DNA of 64,000 nucleotides from assembly GCA_012862575.1 (NCBI GenBank), contig BLSF01000037.1, forward strand, positions 124,001 to 188,000. The letters are read 5' to 3'. Position numbers and translations under genes: made by a program. The DNA is from Parietichytrium sp. I65-24A (taxonomy: Eukaryota > Sar > Bigyra > Thraustochytrida > Thraustochytriidae). How positions within the stretch are numbered: the first letter of the stretch is position 1; each line of letters starts with the position of its first letter. Shown in pieces: positions 55,367 to 64,000 of the stretch. The notes beneath the pieces are model-generated. The model worked only from the letters and a program-made list of their open reading frames with translations. It made no database searches and was not told the origin of the DNA.

Positions 55367-56248
55367 ATGGGCTGGTGGGGCAAGTCCCGCAAGAGTCTGG
55401 AGAAGAACACCCAGCTCGCGCACAGCACGGGTGAGAGCGACCCTGCAAACTCTCGCGCCGAGTCCGATGTGAAGGAGAGCGTGACCGGCGTAGACAACGC
55501 GGTGGGAGAGGAGGAAACCGTGGAGCAGGAGAAAGAGGAAGAGAAGGAAGATGAAGTAGAGGCAAAAGAGTCCAAGAAAAAGGATCCGTATGAATCGCTG
55601 GTTCAGGGGCTCAAGAATGGGTCCACCGCGAACATGTACTTTTCACGCCGCAGTCACAACTTTGCGATTACTCAGCTGAAGGCGCATCTCTGCGAAAAGG
55701 TCCTTGACTTTGGCTGCGGTCTCGGCATGCTGGTACAGGCACTCAATGACGAGGGGTTTGAGTGTCACGGGTTGGATGTGAGCGACTCTATGCTCGCCGC
55801 GGCGAGGGAAACTGTTCCTGTAGACGGGAGGATTCACGACGGTCGGGACGAGAAGGAGTGCGAAGAGCTTGCGGGTACATTTGACGCTGTACACTGCTCC
55901 CTGACGCTGCACGAGCTCGGAGAAAAAGACCGCCAGCACGCATGGGGGCAGATGAAGAGTTTCCTAAAACCGTCCGGAGTCATTATCGTGAGAGATTACA
56001 TGAGCCCGGCAAACACATGGTGCTTTACTTCGGCAGTTGGCCGTTTTTTCCGTTGGGAGGAGGAGGCCTATGACCTCGTGGACCCCGAGCACTTCGTAAA
56101 TTATCAGAGCTTTGTGGAGAATGGCGGGATCGAAGCCTTTGTATCAAAAGTAGATAGCGACGGCCAACTCACAAGACTTGCTCAGCTGGACACAATGCTC
56201 GGCAACATGCGCACCATCGTGTGTCGCCTTGAGAATCATTCTGACTAA
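55367..56248 (+). CDS. class I SAM-dependent methyltransferase
   Basis: The 293-residue product has a charged, low-complexity N-terminus (1-80, EEETVEQEKEEEKEDEVEAKE) and then a Rossmann-fold methyltransferase domain: KVLDFGCGLGMLVQAL (SAM-binding motif I, about 118-133), FECHGLDVSDSMLAAA (motif II with the acidic ribose ligand), FDAVHCSLTLHEL (motif III-IV) and SGVIIVRDYM (motif V). This pattern is of the Methyltransf_11/25 type; the substrate cannot be told, and I see no METTL2/6/8-specific feature. The ATG at 55367 (GAAAATGG) was chosen over the GTG at 55334. It is convergent with the ALKBH1-like gene, with stops 154 bases apart. Confidence 0.8.
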   Translation: MGWWGKSRKSLEKNTQLAHSTGESDPANSRAESDVKESVTGVDNAVGEEETVEQEKEEEKEDEVEAKESKKKDPYESLVQGLKNGSTANMYFSRRSHNFAITQLKAHLCEKVLDFGCGLGMLVQALNDEGFECHGLDVSDSMLAAARETVPVDGRIHDGRDEKECEELAGTFDAVHCSLTLHELGEKDRQHAWGQMKSFLKPSGVIIVRDYMSPANTWCFTSAVGRFFRWEEEAYDLVDPEHFVNYQSFVENGGIEAFVSKVDSDGQLTRLAQLDTMLGNMRTIVCRLENHSD

Positions 56249-56402
56249 TATCGCGAAAGAAAATATATGTATCTTCCTCATAAGAAAACTACCTCGATGA
56301 CCTCGATTTAGAGCAGCCCTAACTTGCTGCGATAAGTACAGTCACAATTCTTCGAATTCCACACAAACACTGCATGATGGTACGCACAAGCGCCACCGGC
56401 AA

Positions 56403-57575
56403 CTATTGTTCCTCCGCGGCTTCACAAGTATCATCAACAAGCAAGGTTGTGCGGCCTTTCAGCAGTACTTGGCGCATGTTTATATTCACCCTGGTGGTGG
56501 AGAGCAGTTGGTGCACGCGCTCGTTCATGCTAGCAAGAACATTTCTTAAAGAGCATAGCTCCTCCGTCTCAAACAAGTCCTCCAGCTGGAGCTGTTGCTC
56601 TGCTCCAGCCACAAGACATTCCGGAGTAGTCGGAATCTCCGCCGGAAGCACAGCCGCGATCCCGTGATAGCACAGCCTCGCCTCCCCGCTCAACATCATG
56701 ACGTCGCCTGGCCGCAGCAAAACGGGAATGGGTGGATCCTCCCTGTCCTTGGTACCGACCAAAAACACCGCAGGGAGGCCAAGCGAGACAGACACGACGG
56801 GGTGCTCAGCGTCGTCTTCAGAGTCATCCACATGCGACCCCATATTGCCCTGCGCCTTGTAAAAGTTAATTATTGCCGCCTGGGCCTCGAATTCGGGTTT
56901 GTCAGCAGCTGCTGCGAACTTTTGTCCCAATGCCGCGAGCTCCTTAGGAAAAGGGCTCCGATCCGAGTCATGATATCGCCGTCGGGTCCAATTAAAGTGA
57001 AAACCGACGCTTGCCCATGCCAGTCTGGGTCTTTTGTTCTCCGGCCGGTGCGCATGCGCGTCAACATTCGTCGTATGAGGCTTGGCGCAATAGTCAAGCA
57101 TTGCCCGCAATGCAAGGACTTGCTGCAGCTCCGATGACAGAGCACCGGGCGCAAGAATGAACCCAGGTCTCTCTGGGATCCCCAGCATCGGTCCCGCATA
57201 ACCAGCTCTTTCTCCATCTTTACGTTTGCCCTCTTTCGCATCTTCAGCACCTTCGATATCGACTCCAATTCCGCCTCCGACCCGCACTAGCCCGTTCTGC
57301 TTCGCCAAGCGACCCAGCACCGCCCGCTCCTCCTCGCCCAGCTCCTCTGCCACCTTGCACTCGCATTTAGGTTCTGCACCGCTCGTCTCGGGCCTCCTGC
57401 GCATCCTGCGCCTCGCCCGCTTCTTCCCGTTCTTTCGCCGCTCTCCGTCCTGCTCCTGCCCTTCCTCTTGCTCTTGCTCTTGCGCCAAGGTTCGGAACAG
57501 CGTGCGCAGCTCGCGCCAAGCCCACGGCGTGGTCAGCTGCAGTGGCTGGTCGTTCAGCCCGCGACGCTGGTCCAT
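56403..57575 (-). CDS. ALKBH1: ALKBH1-like Fe(II)/2-oxoglutarate dioxygenase
   Basis: AlkB homologue 1 removes methyl groups from nucleic acids (m1A in tRNA, f5C formation in mitochondrial tRNA; DNA 6mA has been claimed) using Fe(II) and 2-oxoglutarate. The 390-residue frame shows the iron ligands H248-V-D250 (GNMGSHVDDSED) and H304 (LCYHGIAAVLP), and the cofactor arginines R362 and R368 in TRVNINMRQVLL, a close match to the ALKBH1 version of this motif. NFYKAQGNMGSHVD, VSVSLGLPAVFLVG and LRPGDVMMLSGEAR complete the fold. A basic, Glu/Arg-rich segment (about 30-65) is inserted near the N-terminus and may be a nuclear signal or a lineage-specific insert. The start is the ATG at 57575. It diverges from the ABHD13-like gene over 381 bases. 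Confidence 0.92.
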   Translation of the reverse strand: MDQRRGLNDQPLQLTTPWAWRELRTLFRTLAQEQEQEEGQEQDGERRKNGKKRARRRMRRRPETSGAEPKCECKVAEELGEEERAVLGRLAKQNGLVRVGGGIGVDIEGAEDAKEGKRKDGERAGYAGPMLGIPERPGFILAPGALSSELQQVLALRAMLDYCAKPHTTNVDAHAHRPENKRPRLAWASVGFHFNWTRRRYHDSDRSPFPKELAALGQKFAAAADKPEFEAQAAIINFYKAQGNMGSHVDDSEDDAEHPVVSVSLGLPAVFLVGTKDREDPPIPVLLRPGDVMMLSGEARLCYHGIAAVLPAEIPTTPECLVAGAEQQLQLEDLFETEELCSLRNVLASMNERVHQLLSTTRVNINMRQVLLKGRTTLLVDDTCEAAEEQ

Positions 57576-57956
57576 CTCGCAACTGACGGCAACGGCCGAA
57601 CGACGTGGGGTCCTCGCAGTCCTCGCGGGCTGTGCTCGAGTACACTTTCTCTGTCTTGAAGTGAAAAACTTGCTTGATCAAGAAAATTGAGAGAGAAAAA
57701 GTGCTGAAAAGTCGGAACTTTTGTGTTGTACAAGACTTGGAGTCAGTTTAAACTTTGATAGCCGTATGTGACAATATTCCGGTGGGAAGAAGTGGTAGAC
57801 GTTCGGGTTATCAGAAGGAGCGTACGGCCTCGGTGTCCGCGCTCCCATCGCTCGGCGAAACAGTCAATCTGTCGATCCCGCAAGAGGCCGCTCCAGGGAA
57901 AGGAGACGCAAGCGAGAGAGAAAGGTCGAGGCTGTGCAAAGGGACAAACAGCGTGG
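57576..57956. promoter_or_regulatory. short divergent promoter region
   Basis: The 381 bases separating the ALKBH1-like (minus) and ABHD13-like (plus) start codons must contain both promoters and leaders. No tandem repeat or clear TATA element is seen, unlike most other upstream regions here. The plus frame is open from GTG 57768 but has no ATG before 57957. Confidence 0.5.
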
Positions 57957-59077
57957 ATGAGGGGAACGTTAGCCGTGCTGGTGGGGCTGTGCGCAGTGCT
58001 TCAATACCATGGCGCTCTGATGGCGGGAATTCGCACGGTGGTGTCCGTGGTCGCGGGACTGATAGTGATGCTGGTGCTCAAGCAGAGCGATATTTTGTAT
58101 ATTCCACACCCGGACCCTACGATTCCCAGAGGAAACGCGAGCGACCCGAAAAAGTTTGCAGAGATGCCGTTCGAGGACGTGTGGGTTGTCGTAGATGGCG
58201 AAGAGAGAGCGCACGGGTGGCTCATCAAGCAGTCGGAGACGGACTCGGCCGTCAATAAATCCGCTGCGACAGTGGTGTACTTCCACGGGAACGCGGGCAA
58301 CATCGGGAACAGGTTGCCATACTACCAGGAGTTGTGGAGCAGGCTTGGTGTGAATATCCTAGCCGTGGACTACCGCGGGTATGGGGAGAGCGACGGAACG
58401 CCGAGCGAGGACGGCATGAAGAAGGACGCGCGAGCGTTTTTGGAGTTTGCCAGCGACCACCCGGATATCGACCCGACCAATGTGGTCATTTTTGGTCGCT
58501 CTCTGGGTGGGGCGGTTGGCATCGATCTCGCCTCGTGCAGTGACAATGTCAAGGCGCTCATCATCGAGAATACCTTCCTCTCTGTCGCAGATATAGCTCT
58601 TGTTCTGTACCCGTTCCTCAGTGCAGTGTCGATGTTCATGACCAAGCCGCTCCTGACGAACCTTTGGCTTTCGAAGGCAAAGATCAAAGACGTTAAATGC
58701 CCTATCCTTTTCATTTCCGGGGAAAAGGACGAGCTCATTCCCCCTGCACACATGAGAGAGCTTTACAGACTATGCAAGCATAGTCCCGGAACCAGCTTTT
58801 GCTCCGTGCCGGAGGGCACGCACAACGACACACCTATACACGGTGGTATCCAGGTAAGTTCTGGCACACACGCGAGCGCGATGATTACGAAGCTAACATT
58901 TGTTCCTTGTCTCTTTTTTCCTTTGCCTGCGGTTAGTACTACGATTTTATCAAAAGTTTCTTGTCAAAGATCTCAGAAGGTGTAGCTCCATTGACCTCAC
59001 CAACGTATGCCAGGAGGGAAACAAACGTGTCAGAGTCTAGCTTCACGGATGACGAAGATTTTCACATGTTTTCTTGA
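57957..59077 (+). CDS. ABHD13/Bem46-type alpha/beta hydrolase, two exons
   Basis: Exons 57957-58853 and 58937-59077 (83-base intron, GTAAGT...GTTAG, phase 0) give 345 residues, close to human ABHD13 (337). An N-terminal hydrophobic anchor (GTLAVLVGLCAVL, then TVVSVVAGLIVMLVL) is followed by the hydrolase fold. The family motifs are VVYFHGNAGNIGNRLP (oxyanion region), VDYRGYGESDG, FGRSLGGAVG with nucleophile S182, SGEKDELIPP with D258, and EGTHND with H289. The second exon encodes YYDFIKSFLSKI, the usual final helix, and an acidic tail. Bem46-type proteins are single-pass membrane serine hydrolases, probably acyl-protein thioesterase- or depalmitoylase-like; the substrate is unknown. It is convergent with the SfsA-domain gene. 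Confidence 0.9.
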
Positions 59078-59304
59078 ACTTGACTGCTACGCTGCCGTTT
59101 CGCAGTGCGAGTTGACTGGCGCCAGCAAGCACGGCTTCAATGCATCCGCATCGCGAGGAATCCTCGATGATTGTTATATTTGAGCTGTTGTTAATTTGTT
59201 CTTGAGCTCCTCTGATGCGGTAGCAGCGAAGAGTGTCTCGGCACCTTGTCCAGAATCTGATATTTTTTTCCATTCTCAAGCTAATTCGTCTTCTTCTGGG
59301 AAAA

Positions 59305-60387
59305 TTATTGCTTCTTCGTCCTCCTCCTCTTCGTTTTTTTCGCGGACTCCTCGATCACATTACTCTCGAGTGCACCATCGTCTCCGCCGGCAGTGGCGGG
59401 ATCGCCGAAATTATCTAATGGGAAATGCCGAATCAAGTCCGCCTGTGTTGGAGTTATGCGCACATTCAACTGCCACTGAGTGACCCCTCTCGATTTGGCA
59501 GAACCTACTACCGCCCTGACCTCCGAGAGCCGTTTCTTGTATCTCTCGGTTTGCTTCTCGTCCGTGGGAGGTTTAAAAGGTTTTGCATCGTGCAGAAATG
59601 TCAAAAGCACTGAGCACTTTGAGTTTGTGGTAATAGATGCAAGTGTGTTGAAGTGCCGCACAAGTCTTTCGCTCAAGTGCGAGATGGCGTACTTTTTCCC
59701 CTTGTCGAAATTCGGATGTTCAGAGCTATTTACCCAACTTAAAGGGGTCTTCACCTCAACAAAGTGCCGAGTTTCTGGAGTGTTCACGCAAAAGTCAAGC
59801 TTGGATTCACCAACAACAACTTCCCTCTCGACCCCGGGCCTTGTTACTATCCTGGTCTTCGTAAGAACAGCAGTCGCTTCCTCTTCGGCAACGATATGCG
59901 ACGATCCTTCTCTCGCCGTCGCAGCGCTTTTACCTTTAGAGGAAGCAGGTTCCTCCTTTGCGGTAAGCCGACTTTTCCTCTTTGCTTTTTTAGTTTTAAC
60001 CACTTCTTCAACTTCCACTTTTGTGTCTACCCCCGTCAGACCTCCGAATAACACGCCCTGCTTCAAGAAGTGTTCCACGATTCTATTCGAGCGATTCTGG
60101 TTAATGCCGTACCACTCAATCTCGTCAGCGGTCTTGTTGACGCCTTTTTTCAACTCCAACGATATCGCTTCCACCGTATGCGACGTCTTTGCCCCCTTCT
60201 TGTCATTGCTAGACAGCAAGCACGGAATGTCGCTTTCCTCAAAGTTTAAGAAAGCAATGTGTCCCGTTGCCGGGCAATGACACCTCAAAATCTCGTCCCC
60301 TTTCTTCACCAGCATCACAAACCTGTTCGGCCGCGAAACAATCCTTCCCATCTCTAGCGCCTTTCCGAACAGATATGGCGCCGCCAT
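59305..60387 (-). CDS. SfsA-domain (PD-(D/E)XK-like) nuclear protein
   Basis: The 360-residue protein carries the domain of bacterial SfsA (sugar fermentation stimulation protein, a DNA-binding regulator with a nuclease-like fold). The N-terminal OB-like part has MGRIVSRPNRFVMLV, LRCHCPATGHIAFL, SHTVEAISLEL and GINQNRSNRIVEHFLKQG. The nuclease-like part has SKLDFCVN and HFVEVKTPLSWV, so D198 and E211-x-K213 form a D-X12-E-x-K signature, followed by FDKGKKYAISHLSERL and CSVLLTFLHDAKPFKPP. A 45-residue Lys/Glu-rich insert (about 135-180) divides the domain, and the C-terminus KKTKRRRTKKQ resembles a nuclear signal. SfsA is usually bacterial or archaeal and about 235 residues. The start is ATG 60387; the longer frame opens at GTG 60444. 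A nuclear DNA-processing role is inference. Confidence 0.82.
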   Translation of the reverse strand: MAAPYLFGKALEMGRIVSRPNRFVMLVKKGDEILRCHCPATGHIAFLNFEESDIPCLLSSNDKKGAKTSHTVEAISLELKKGVNKTADEIEWYGINQNRSNRIVEHFLKQGVLFGGLTGVDTKVEVEEVVKTKKAKRKSRLTAKEEPASSKGKSAATAREGSSHIVAEEEATAVLTKTRIVTRPGVEREVVVGESKLDFCVNTPETRHFVEVKTPLSWVNSSEHPNFDKGKKYAISHLSERLVRHFNTLASITTNSKCSVLLTFLHDAKPFKPPTDEKQTERYKKRLSEVRAVVGSAKSRGVTQWQLNVRITPTQADLIRHFPLDNFGDPATAGGDDGALESNVIEESAKKTKRRRTKKQ

Positions 60388-61739
60388 ATTCCCGTTCCTC
60401 GGTCTTTTCTCCGCCACTTTTCGCAACAGACTTGCGGTGTCCACCGTTTAACTTTTCTTTTCTCCTTTTCAAGTTAACACGCAATTCTATTATTCTTTGA
60501 CTGCCCAAGGCCGCGACGCACAACTTCGCCCTGGCCAGCCCACTGACTCGGCAACATTCAACCCCAACGTGCACTCGAGGTCTCGCCAACTTCACCTTCG
60601 TGCAACCCGGCGGAACGTTGCAGGTCTGCCGACGTGGAAAGCCTTCGCAAGTGAAGCTGCTAAGCCATTCGGTACAACCCTCCAACTCGGTCTGGTCGGT
60701 TCCCCGGTTCTGCGGTTCTGCGGTTCTGCAGTTCTGTGGTTCTGCGCTTACTGGTTCTGCGGTTCTTCCTTCTCCAGCGGCGACGTGACTGCTCCGAGCA
60801 AATGTCCAACTCCCCGGACAGTTTCCGATTCGTTTCGCCTAGCAAAGGCTTAAGAGCCTCACACCCAGTATTATTAGAAGAACCGAGGCTTAGGGTGTGC
60901 ACTCTTTCTGGAGGAAGTCGGGAGGGTGCCGAAATGTCCGGTCAGAGGCAGCGCGGAGTGTAGTCGTCTGCTACCTTAAAATATAGCAGGTGTGTTGGGT
61001 CTGCGGTCATTCTTTTCTCTTTGTGGAGAGTGCAGGAATGCGTGTGAAAATGATAGAACTTAGAAAAAGAGGAGGAAGGTGCGTGAAGAATGGAGGAGAA
61101 GATGGCAATCATGTTCTCTGACTTTTGGAATGGACGCCGACCCATATTTGACAAAAAAGTCTAATATGGCACGTGAATTCGCCACGGTCGTTTGAATTCT
61201 GACCACTGGCAAACAACAAAAATAGTTGTACGAAGAGCATGAGAGCACAAGCAAGCAAATACATAACACAGGAGAAAACAAGCTGTCAAAGAGACGCACA
61301 CGTGGGCTTGATAGAGCGCTCACAGTATCTACTAGCGCCAATTGCCCATCGCGACCCTCGCGGCTCCTCGTAAAGAGGTGGGATTTGCGCTACTGAGACA
61401 GAGCTACTGCGCACATCTGCGCCGCTCTCTGCTACGACCGCAACTACTAGTTAGTGCAACCTGCCGACTCAGAAGCAATAAAAGAAAGCGCGAGCCCTTC
61501 TTCGAACAGCGGAGGAGTGCTTGCCGGGTTGCTGCTCGCAACGAAGAGCGGCGAGGGAAGAGAAGCAAGAAGCGAATCCGAAGCCGAAGTCGAAGTCGAA
61601 GAGCGGGGCTGGAGACACACTGGCCCATCGGTCGATGCCGGTCTCTAGGGCGTAATTCGCAGCAAGAACAACAACAGCAGACCAGGAGATCAAGGGATCA
61701 AGAGAACGAGATCAGTTCGATTCCGCGAGCTTCGGCACG
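60388..61739. other. divergent spacer between the SfsA-domain and coiled-coil genes
   Basis: No gene is supported. It contains the GGTTCTGC repeat (60705-60768) and, near 61570-61600, a GAAGTC/GAAGCC run about 150 bases before the coiled-coil start. Confidence 0.6.
60705..60768. repeat. GGTTCTGC tandem repeat
   Basis: Six to seven imperfect 8-base units, about 320-380 bases upstream of the SfsA-domain start codon. Confidence 0.85.
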
Positions 61740-63071
61740 ATGCTGCAGCGGCTGTCAGCCTTGTCCGCAGCGAAGGCGCTCGAGTCAAAAGCAGCCTCAG
61801 AAAGGTATGACAGCGACAATGCGTACCGTCGCAAGGTGATGCAGGAGAAGGAAGATGAGCGCATGCAGAGGATGCGACTTGTGAAAGAGCAGAAAAGTGC
61901 CCCCAAGCAAGTCTCCAAGGCGAACGCTTACGGTGAGCGGGCAAATGCGGATAACTTGGCTCGTTTGAAAGCTGGGCGAAATACAGCCGGATACCTCAAG
62001 TACAAACAGAGCTTGGAGCCTGACAATAAGGACTGGGCGAAGGTCATCAATCACGACGCCAAGCTGCATGTGCAAGAGCAAATGGACCGCGCGAGATCAC
62101 AGCGCGAGGAACAGCAGAAGACAAAGCGCATACTGGACTCGCAAGTATCAGAGATTCAAGCTCGGGAGGCTCGTGCCAGAGATTTGGCGATTCAAGAAGG
62201 CAAAGAAATTAGACATGCTCGTCTTACGCAGGAAAAGCATGACCGAGAGGAAAGAGAGCGAAAAAAACGCGAAAACTCTCGAAGCATTGCGGCACGAGTT
62301 GCCGAACAGTCCTTTATGGCAGCCAAGGCAGAGTCGAAAAGGAAACAAAGGGTCGCCAAAGAACGAGTTGAGCTCAGGCGAGTTCAGAACCTGATCGAAG
62401 AGGATAATCAACGCAAGCAAGCAAGAAAACTGCACCTTAAAGAACAGGATAATCAGATGCGCAGGGAGCTAGAGCAGCAACGAGTCGCGAAACGGGCTCA
62501 GAGGCAAAAAGAAATCGAGTATGAGATTCAGCTGCAACAAGAGTTCTCTGACATGATGGCCAAGAAGGACAGAGAACGTGCTGAGCACTGGAATGCGATG
62601 CAGGAAAAAATTTCGAAAAACGTCAAGATTGGTGAGCAAGTTTATGATATGCTTCGACAGCAATCAGAGGAAAGAGAGAGATTGAGTGAGAAACAAATGG
62701 GACTTCGCAGTGCCAAGCTAAAGCAGGAAGAACTTGACAAGGCTCAAAAGCGCCAGAAGGAGGGCAAAGAGCTTCAGTCCTATCTGCAAACACAAATTCA
62801 AGAACGCGAGAAAGCATGGAATCTGCAGAACAAACAGCGTCTTGATGAAGAAGCTCTCCGAGTAGCGCAAGCCAAAGCAGCTATTCAACGGTACAACGCA
62901 GCCGAGGCCCAAAAGCGCAAGGAACGAGTCGAATACAGCAAGGGATTGCAAAACCAGATTAAGGTAAACTTTGTCACGCGGAAAAAGAACGAAGGCTGGT
63001 GCCATGGCACTGCAATCATGTCACAAGTCGAACAACAGATGAATCGATCTCTGCTCGCCAAGGTTAAATAA
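61740..63071 (+). CDS. long coiled-coil protein, possibly flagellar/cytoskeletal
   Basis: The 443-residue product is almost wholly a charged alpha-helical coiled coil (E/K/R/Q-rich from about 20 to 420), with few hydrophobic stretches. The arrangement of an N-terminal ERYDSDNAYRRKVMQEKEDERMQRMRLVKEQ, a central RQKEIEYEIQLQQEFSDMMAKKDRERAEHW and the terminal MNRSLLAK is reminiscent of microtubule-inner or flagella-associated coiled-coil proteins (MNS1/CFAP type), but this rests on composition and I would not name it. A possible GTAAAC donor at 62964 within the C-terminal part is not needed to keep the frame. The ATG at 61740 is the first methionine. The stop codon lies inside AAATAAAG, so a poly(A)-type hexamer (63067-63072) overlaps it. 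It is convergent with the last gene, 37 bases apart. Confidence 0.7.
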   Translation: MLQRLSALSAAKALESKAASERYDSDNAYRRKVMQEKEDERMQRMRLVKEQKSAPKQVSKANAYGERANADNLARLKAGRNTAGYLKYKQSLEPDNKDWAKVINHDAKLHVQEQMDRARSQREEQQKTKRILDSQVSEIQAREARARDLAIQEGKEIRHARLTQEKHDREERERKKRENSRSIAARVAEQSFMAAKAESKRKQRVAKERVELRRVQNLIEEDNQRKQARKLHLKEQDNQMRRELEQQRVAKRAQRQKEIEYEIQLQQEFSDMMAKKDRERAEHWNAMQEKISKNVKIGEQVYDMLRQQSEERERLSEKQMGLRSAKLKQEELDKAQKRQKEGKELQSYLQTQIQEREKAWNLQNKQRLDEEALRVAQAKAAIQRYNAAEAQKRKERVEYSKGLQNQIKVNFVTRKKNEGWCHGTAIMSQVEQQMNRSLLAKVK

Positions 63072-63072
63072 A
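63067..63072 (+). terminator. AATAAA overlapping the stop codon of the coiled-coil gene
   Basis: The stop TAA is part of AAATAAA. With only 37 bases before the convergent stop, this is the nearest candidate poly(A) signal, though it may be coincidental. Confidence 0.3.
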
Positions 63073-63108
63073 GCAGCCTGACAAGACCTATGTAACCTGG
63101 AACGCTCT

Positions 63109-64000
63109 CTAGGAGAAGAGTCTTCTGGGTACGTTTTCGCGCTCAGAGCTTGATTTCTCCCTCCTTATTACTCTGCCCGGACTTGGCGTTGCTCCGATCA
63201 GCTCAAGGATGCTCTCAGTACTTTGTTCGGCACTTTTTGAACGGGATGGGGACTTTGGGGGTGTCATACCGGATACAATTTTATCCCAAATTCCATCATA
63301 TTTCACTGCAACCGCCGGGGGTGTCGGCGGTGCAGCCGAAGCCTCTTTTTCTTTGGCTGTATTTATTGATATAGTGCTGGTGGCTTGGACGCGCACACGC
63401 GCTACGGAATCCCGCTCTACCAATTCCGCGTCTCGTTTCCGCAGTAAAGTGTAGCTATCTGCTTGAAATAAATCTGAAAAACTTCCAATCTCTGAATTTG
63501 TGCTTGAATGCGTTTCAGTCGGAAGAGCTTGACATTCCGCAATGTCAGGCTTGTCCGCACCGCTAAAATCAAGCATCTCTTCCTCCTCTTCGTGAAAGAA
63601 TCCAGCGGTAAGCGCAGGCGTGGCACTGTTCTCGCTGTTTATTTTGTGCTCTAATTCTCGAAGCTCTATCTCGATTTTTTCTATGTCTTGCACAATTCGC
63701 CTCACGTCTCGACCGGCGACAAGTTCTGCGCTCCGCTTCGCAAGGAGCTTCGAGTGCACCTTTCGAAGTACTCCAAGCTCCCATTTCCTCCGTTCAGGGC
63801 TTGGAGTTTTTCTCGCTGCGTAATTTTGCTCAGGTGTCCGTCTCGCATGCATTGGTGTTCGCGGCGGCTCTTCTGATGTCTGATGGGCATGCCCGAGAGC
63901 ATTTTCTGGACTGTCTGACTTATTCGCCTCTACAGATTTGCTGGCGGCTACGGTTTCTAGGCCATTGGATGCGCTCAGAAGCTTTGGATGAGCTGATATT
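63109..64000 (-). CDS. unknown protein, 5' end beyond the window
   Basis: The minus-strand frame ends with TAG at 63109-63111 and remains open, without any stop, to the window edge, so the visible 296 codons are the C-terminal part of a larger protein; the ATG at 63852 need not be the start. The visible part has a short charged helix (RKWELGVLRKVHSKLLAKRSAEL to IEKIEIELRELEHKI), an acidic EEEEEMLDF stretch, and a Ser/Pro-rich tail with TPPKSPSRSKS and ATPSPGR, typical of phosphorylated, disordered regions. No domain is recognised. It is convergent with the coiled-coil gene, with only 37 bases between stops. Confidence 0.65.
   Translation of the reverse strand, partial: ISAHPKLLSASNGLETVAASKSVEANKSDSPENALGHAHQTSEEPPRTPMHARRTPEQNYAARKTPSPERRKWELGVLRKVHSKLLAKRSAELVAGRDVRRIVQDIEKIEIELRELEHKINSENSATPALTAGFFHEEEEEMLDFSGADKPDIAECQALPTETHSSTNSEIGSFSDLFQADSYTLLRKRDAELVERDSVARVRVQATSTISINTAKEKEASAAPPTPPAVAVKYDGIWDKIVSGMTPPKSPSRSKSAEQSTESILELIGATPSPGRVIRREKSSSERENVPRRLFS

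Noticed and set aside
62964-63030. Possible intron with a GTAAAC donor near the end of the coiled-coil gene
   Set aside because: The frame reads through without stop to a sensible terminus, and no acceptor is clearly better than read-through.
1-64000. Search for transposases, reverse transcriptases, integrases and capsid-like proteins
   Set aside because: No frame shows their motifs, and no long terminal or inverted repeats were noticed, so no mobile or virus-derived element is reported.

Overview
The window reads as nuclear DNA of a free-living heterotrophic protist, most likely a stramenopile of the thraustochytrid/labyrinthulomycete kind. The basis is mixed gene content (beclin/ATG6, NOP14, TRM1, a HECT ubiquitin ligase, a PPR-SMR protein), short GT-AG introns (mostly 60-100 bases, usually with a GTAAGT-like donor) in otherwise intron-poor genes, and a secreted enzyme with a long P-T-x-x-P-T linker of the type common in diatoms and thraustochytrids. 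No plastid gene is seen. The lineage is an inference. Several of the longest reading frames open at GTG or TTG, so the start codons below were re-chosen at the first good ATG.

Layout. 1-10.6 kb holds no gene I can support, but contains a dense array of CGAAATT-type words (7.3-9.9 kb). 10.67-11.06 kb has eight same-strand TGTGAGG words upstream of a three-repeat Myb gene (11.47-12.49 kb). 12.6-16.9 kb looks empty. 16.95-23.4 kb is a divergent pair, TRM1 (tRNA m2,2G26 methyltransferase) and NOP14 (small-subunit ribosome assembly). 23.8-28.5 kb is one long gene for a secreted GH97 glycosidase. 29.7-31.4 kb probably contains a spliced minus-strand gene of unknown family. 32.9-41.2 kb carries beclin/ATG6, a HECT E3 ligase and a nucleoplasmin-like acidic protein. 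41.2-44.8 kb is microsatellite-bearing spacer. 44.8-51.6 kb has an Mpv17/PMP22 protein, a SET-domain methyltransferase and a PPR-SMR protein. 52.0-64.0 kb is packed: a tandem GST-kappa-like protein, a SAM methyltransferase, an ALKBH1 homologue, an ABHD13/Bem46 hydrolase, an SfsA-domain protein, a coiled-coil protein and a 5'-truncated minus-strand gene.

From 51 kb on the genes alternate strictly in strand, giving convergent 3' ends 37-359 bases apart and divergent promoters. Short tandem repeats cluster in many upstream regions. The set is mostly housekeeping: RNA modification and ribosome assembly (TRM1, NOP14, ALKBH1, PPR-SMR), protein turnover and autophagy (HECT, beclin), and organelle functions. 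No operon-like pathway, tRNA, rRNA, CRISPR, virus-like element or intact transposon was recognised.
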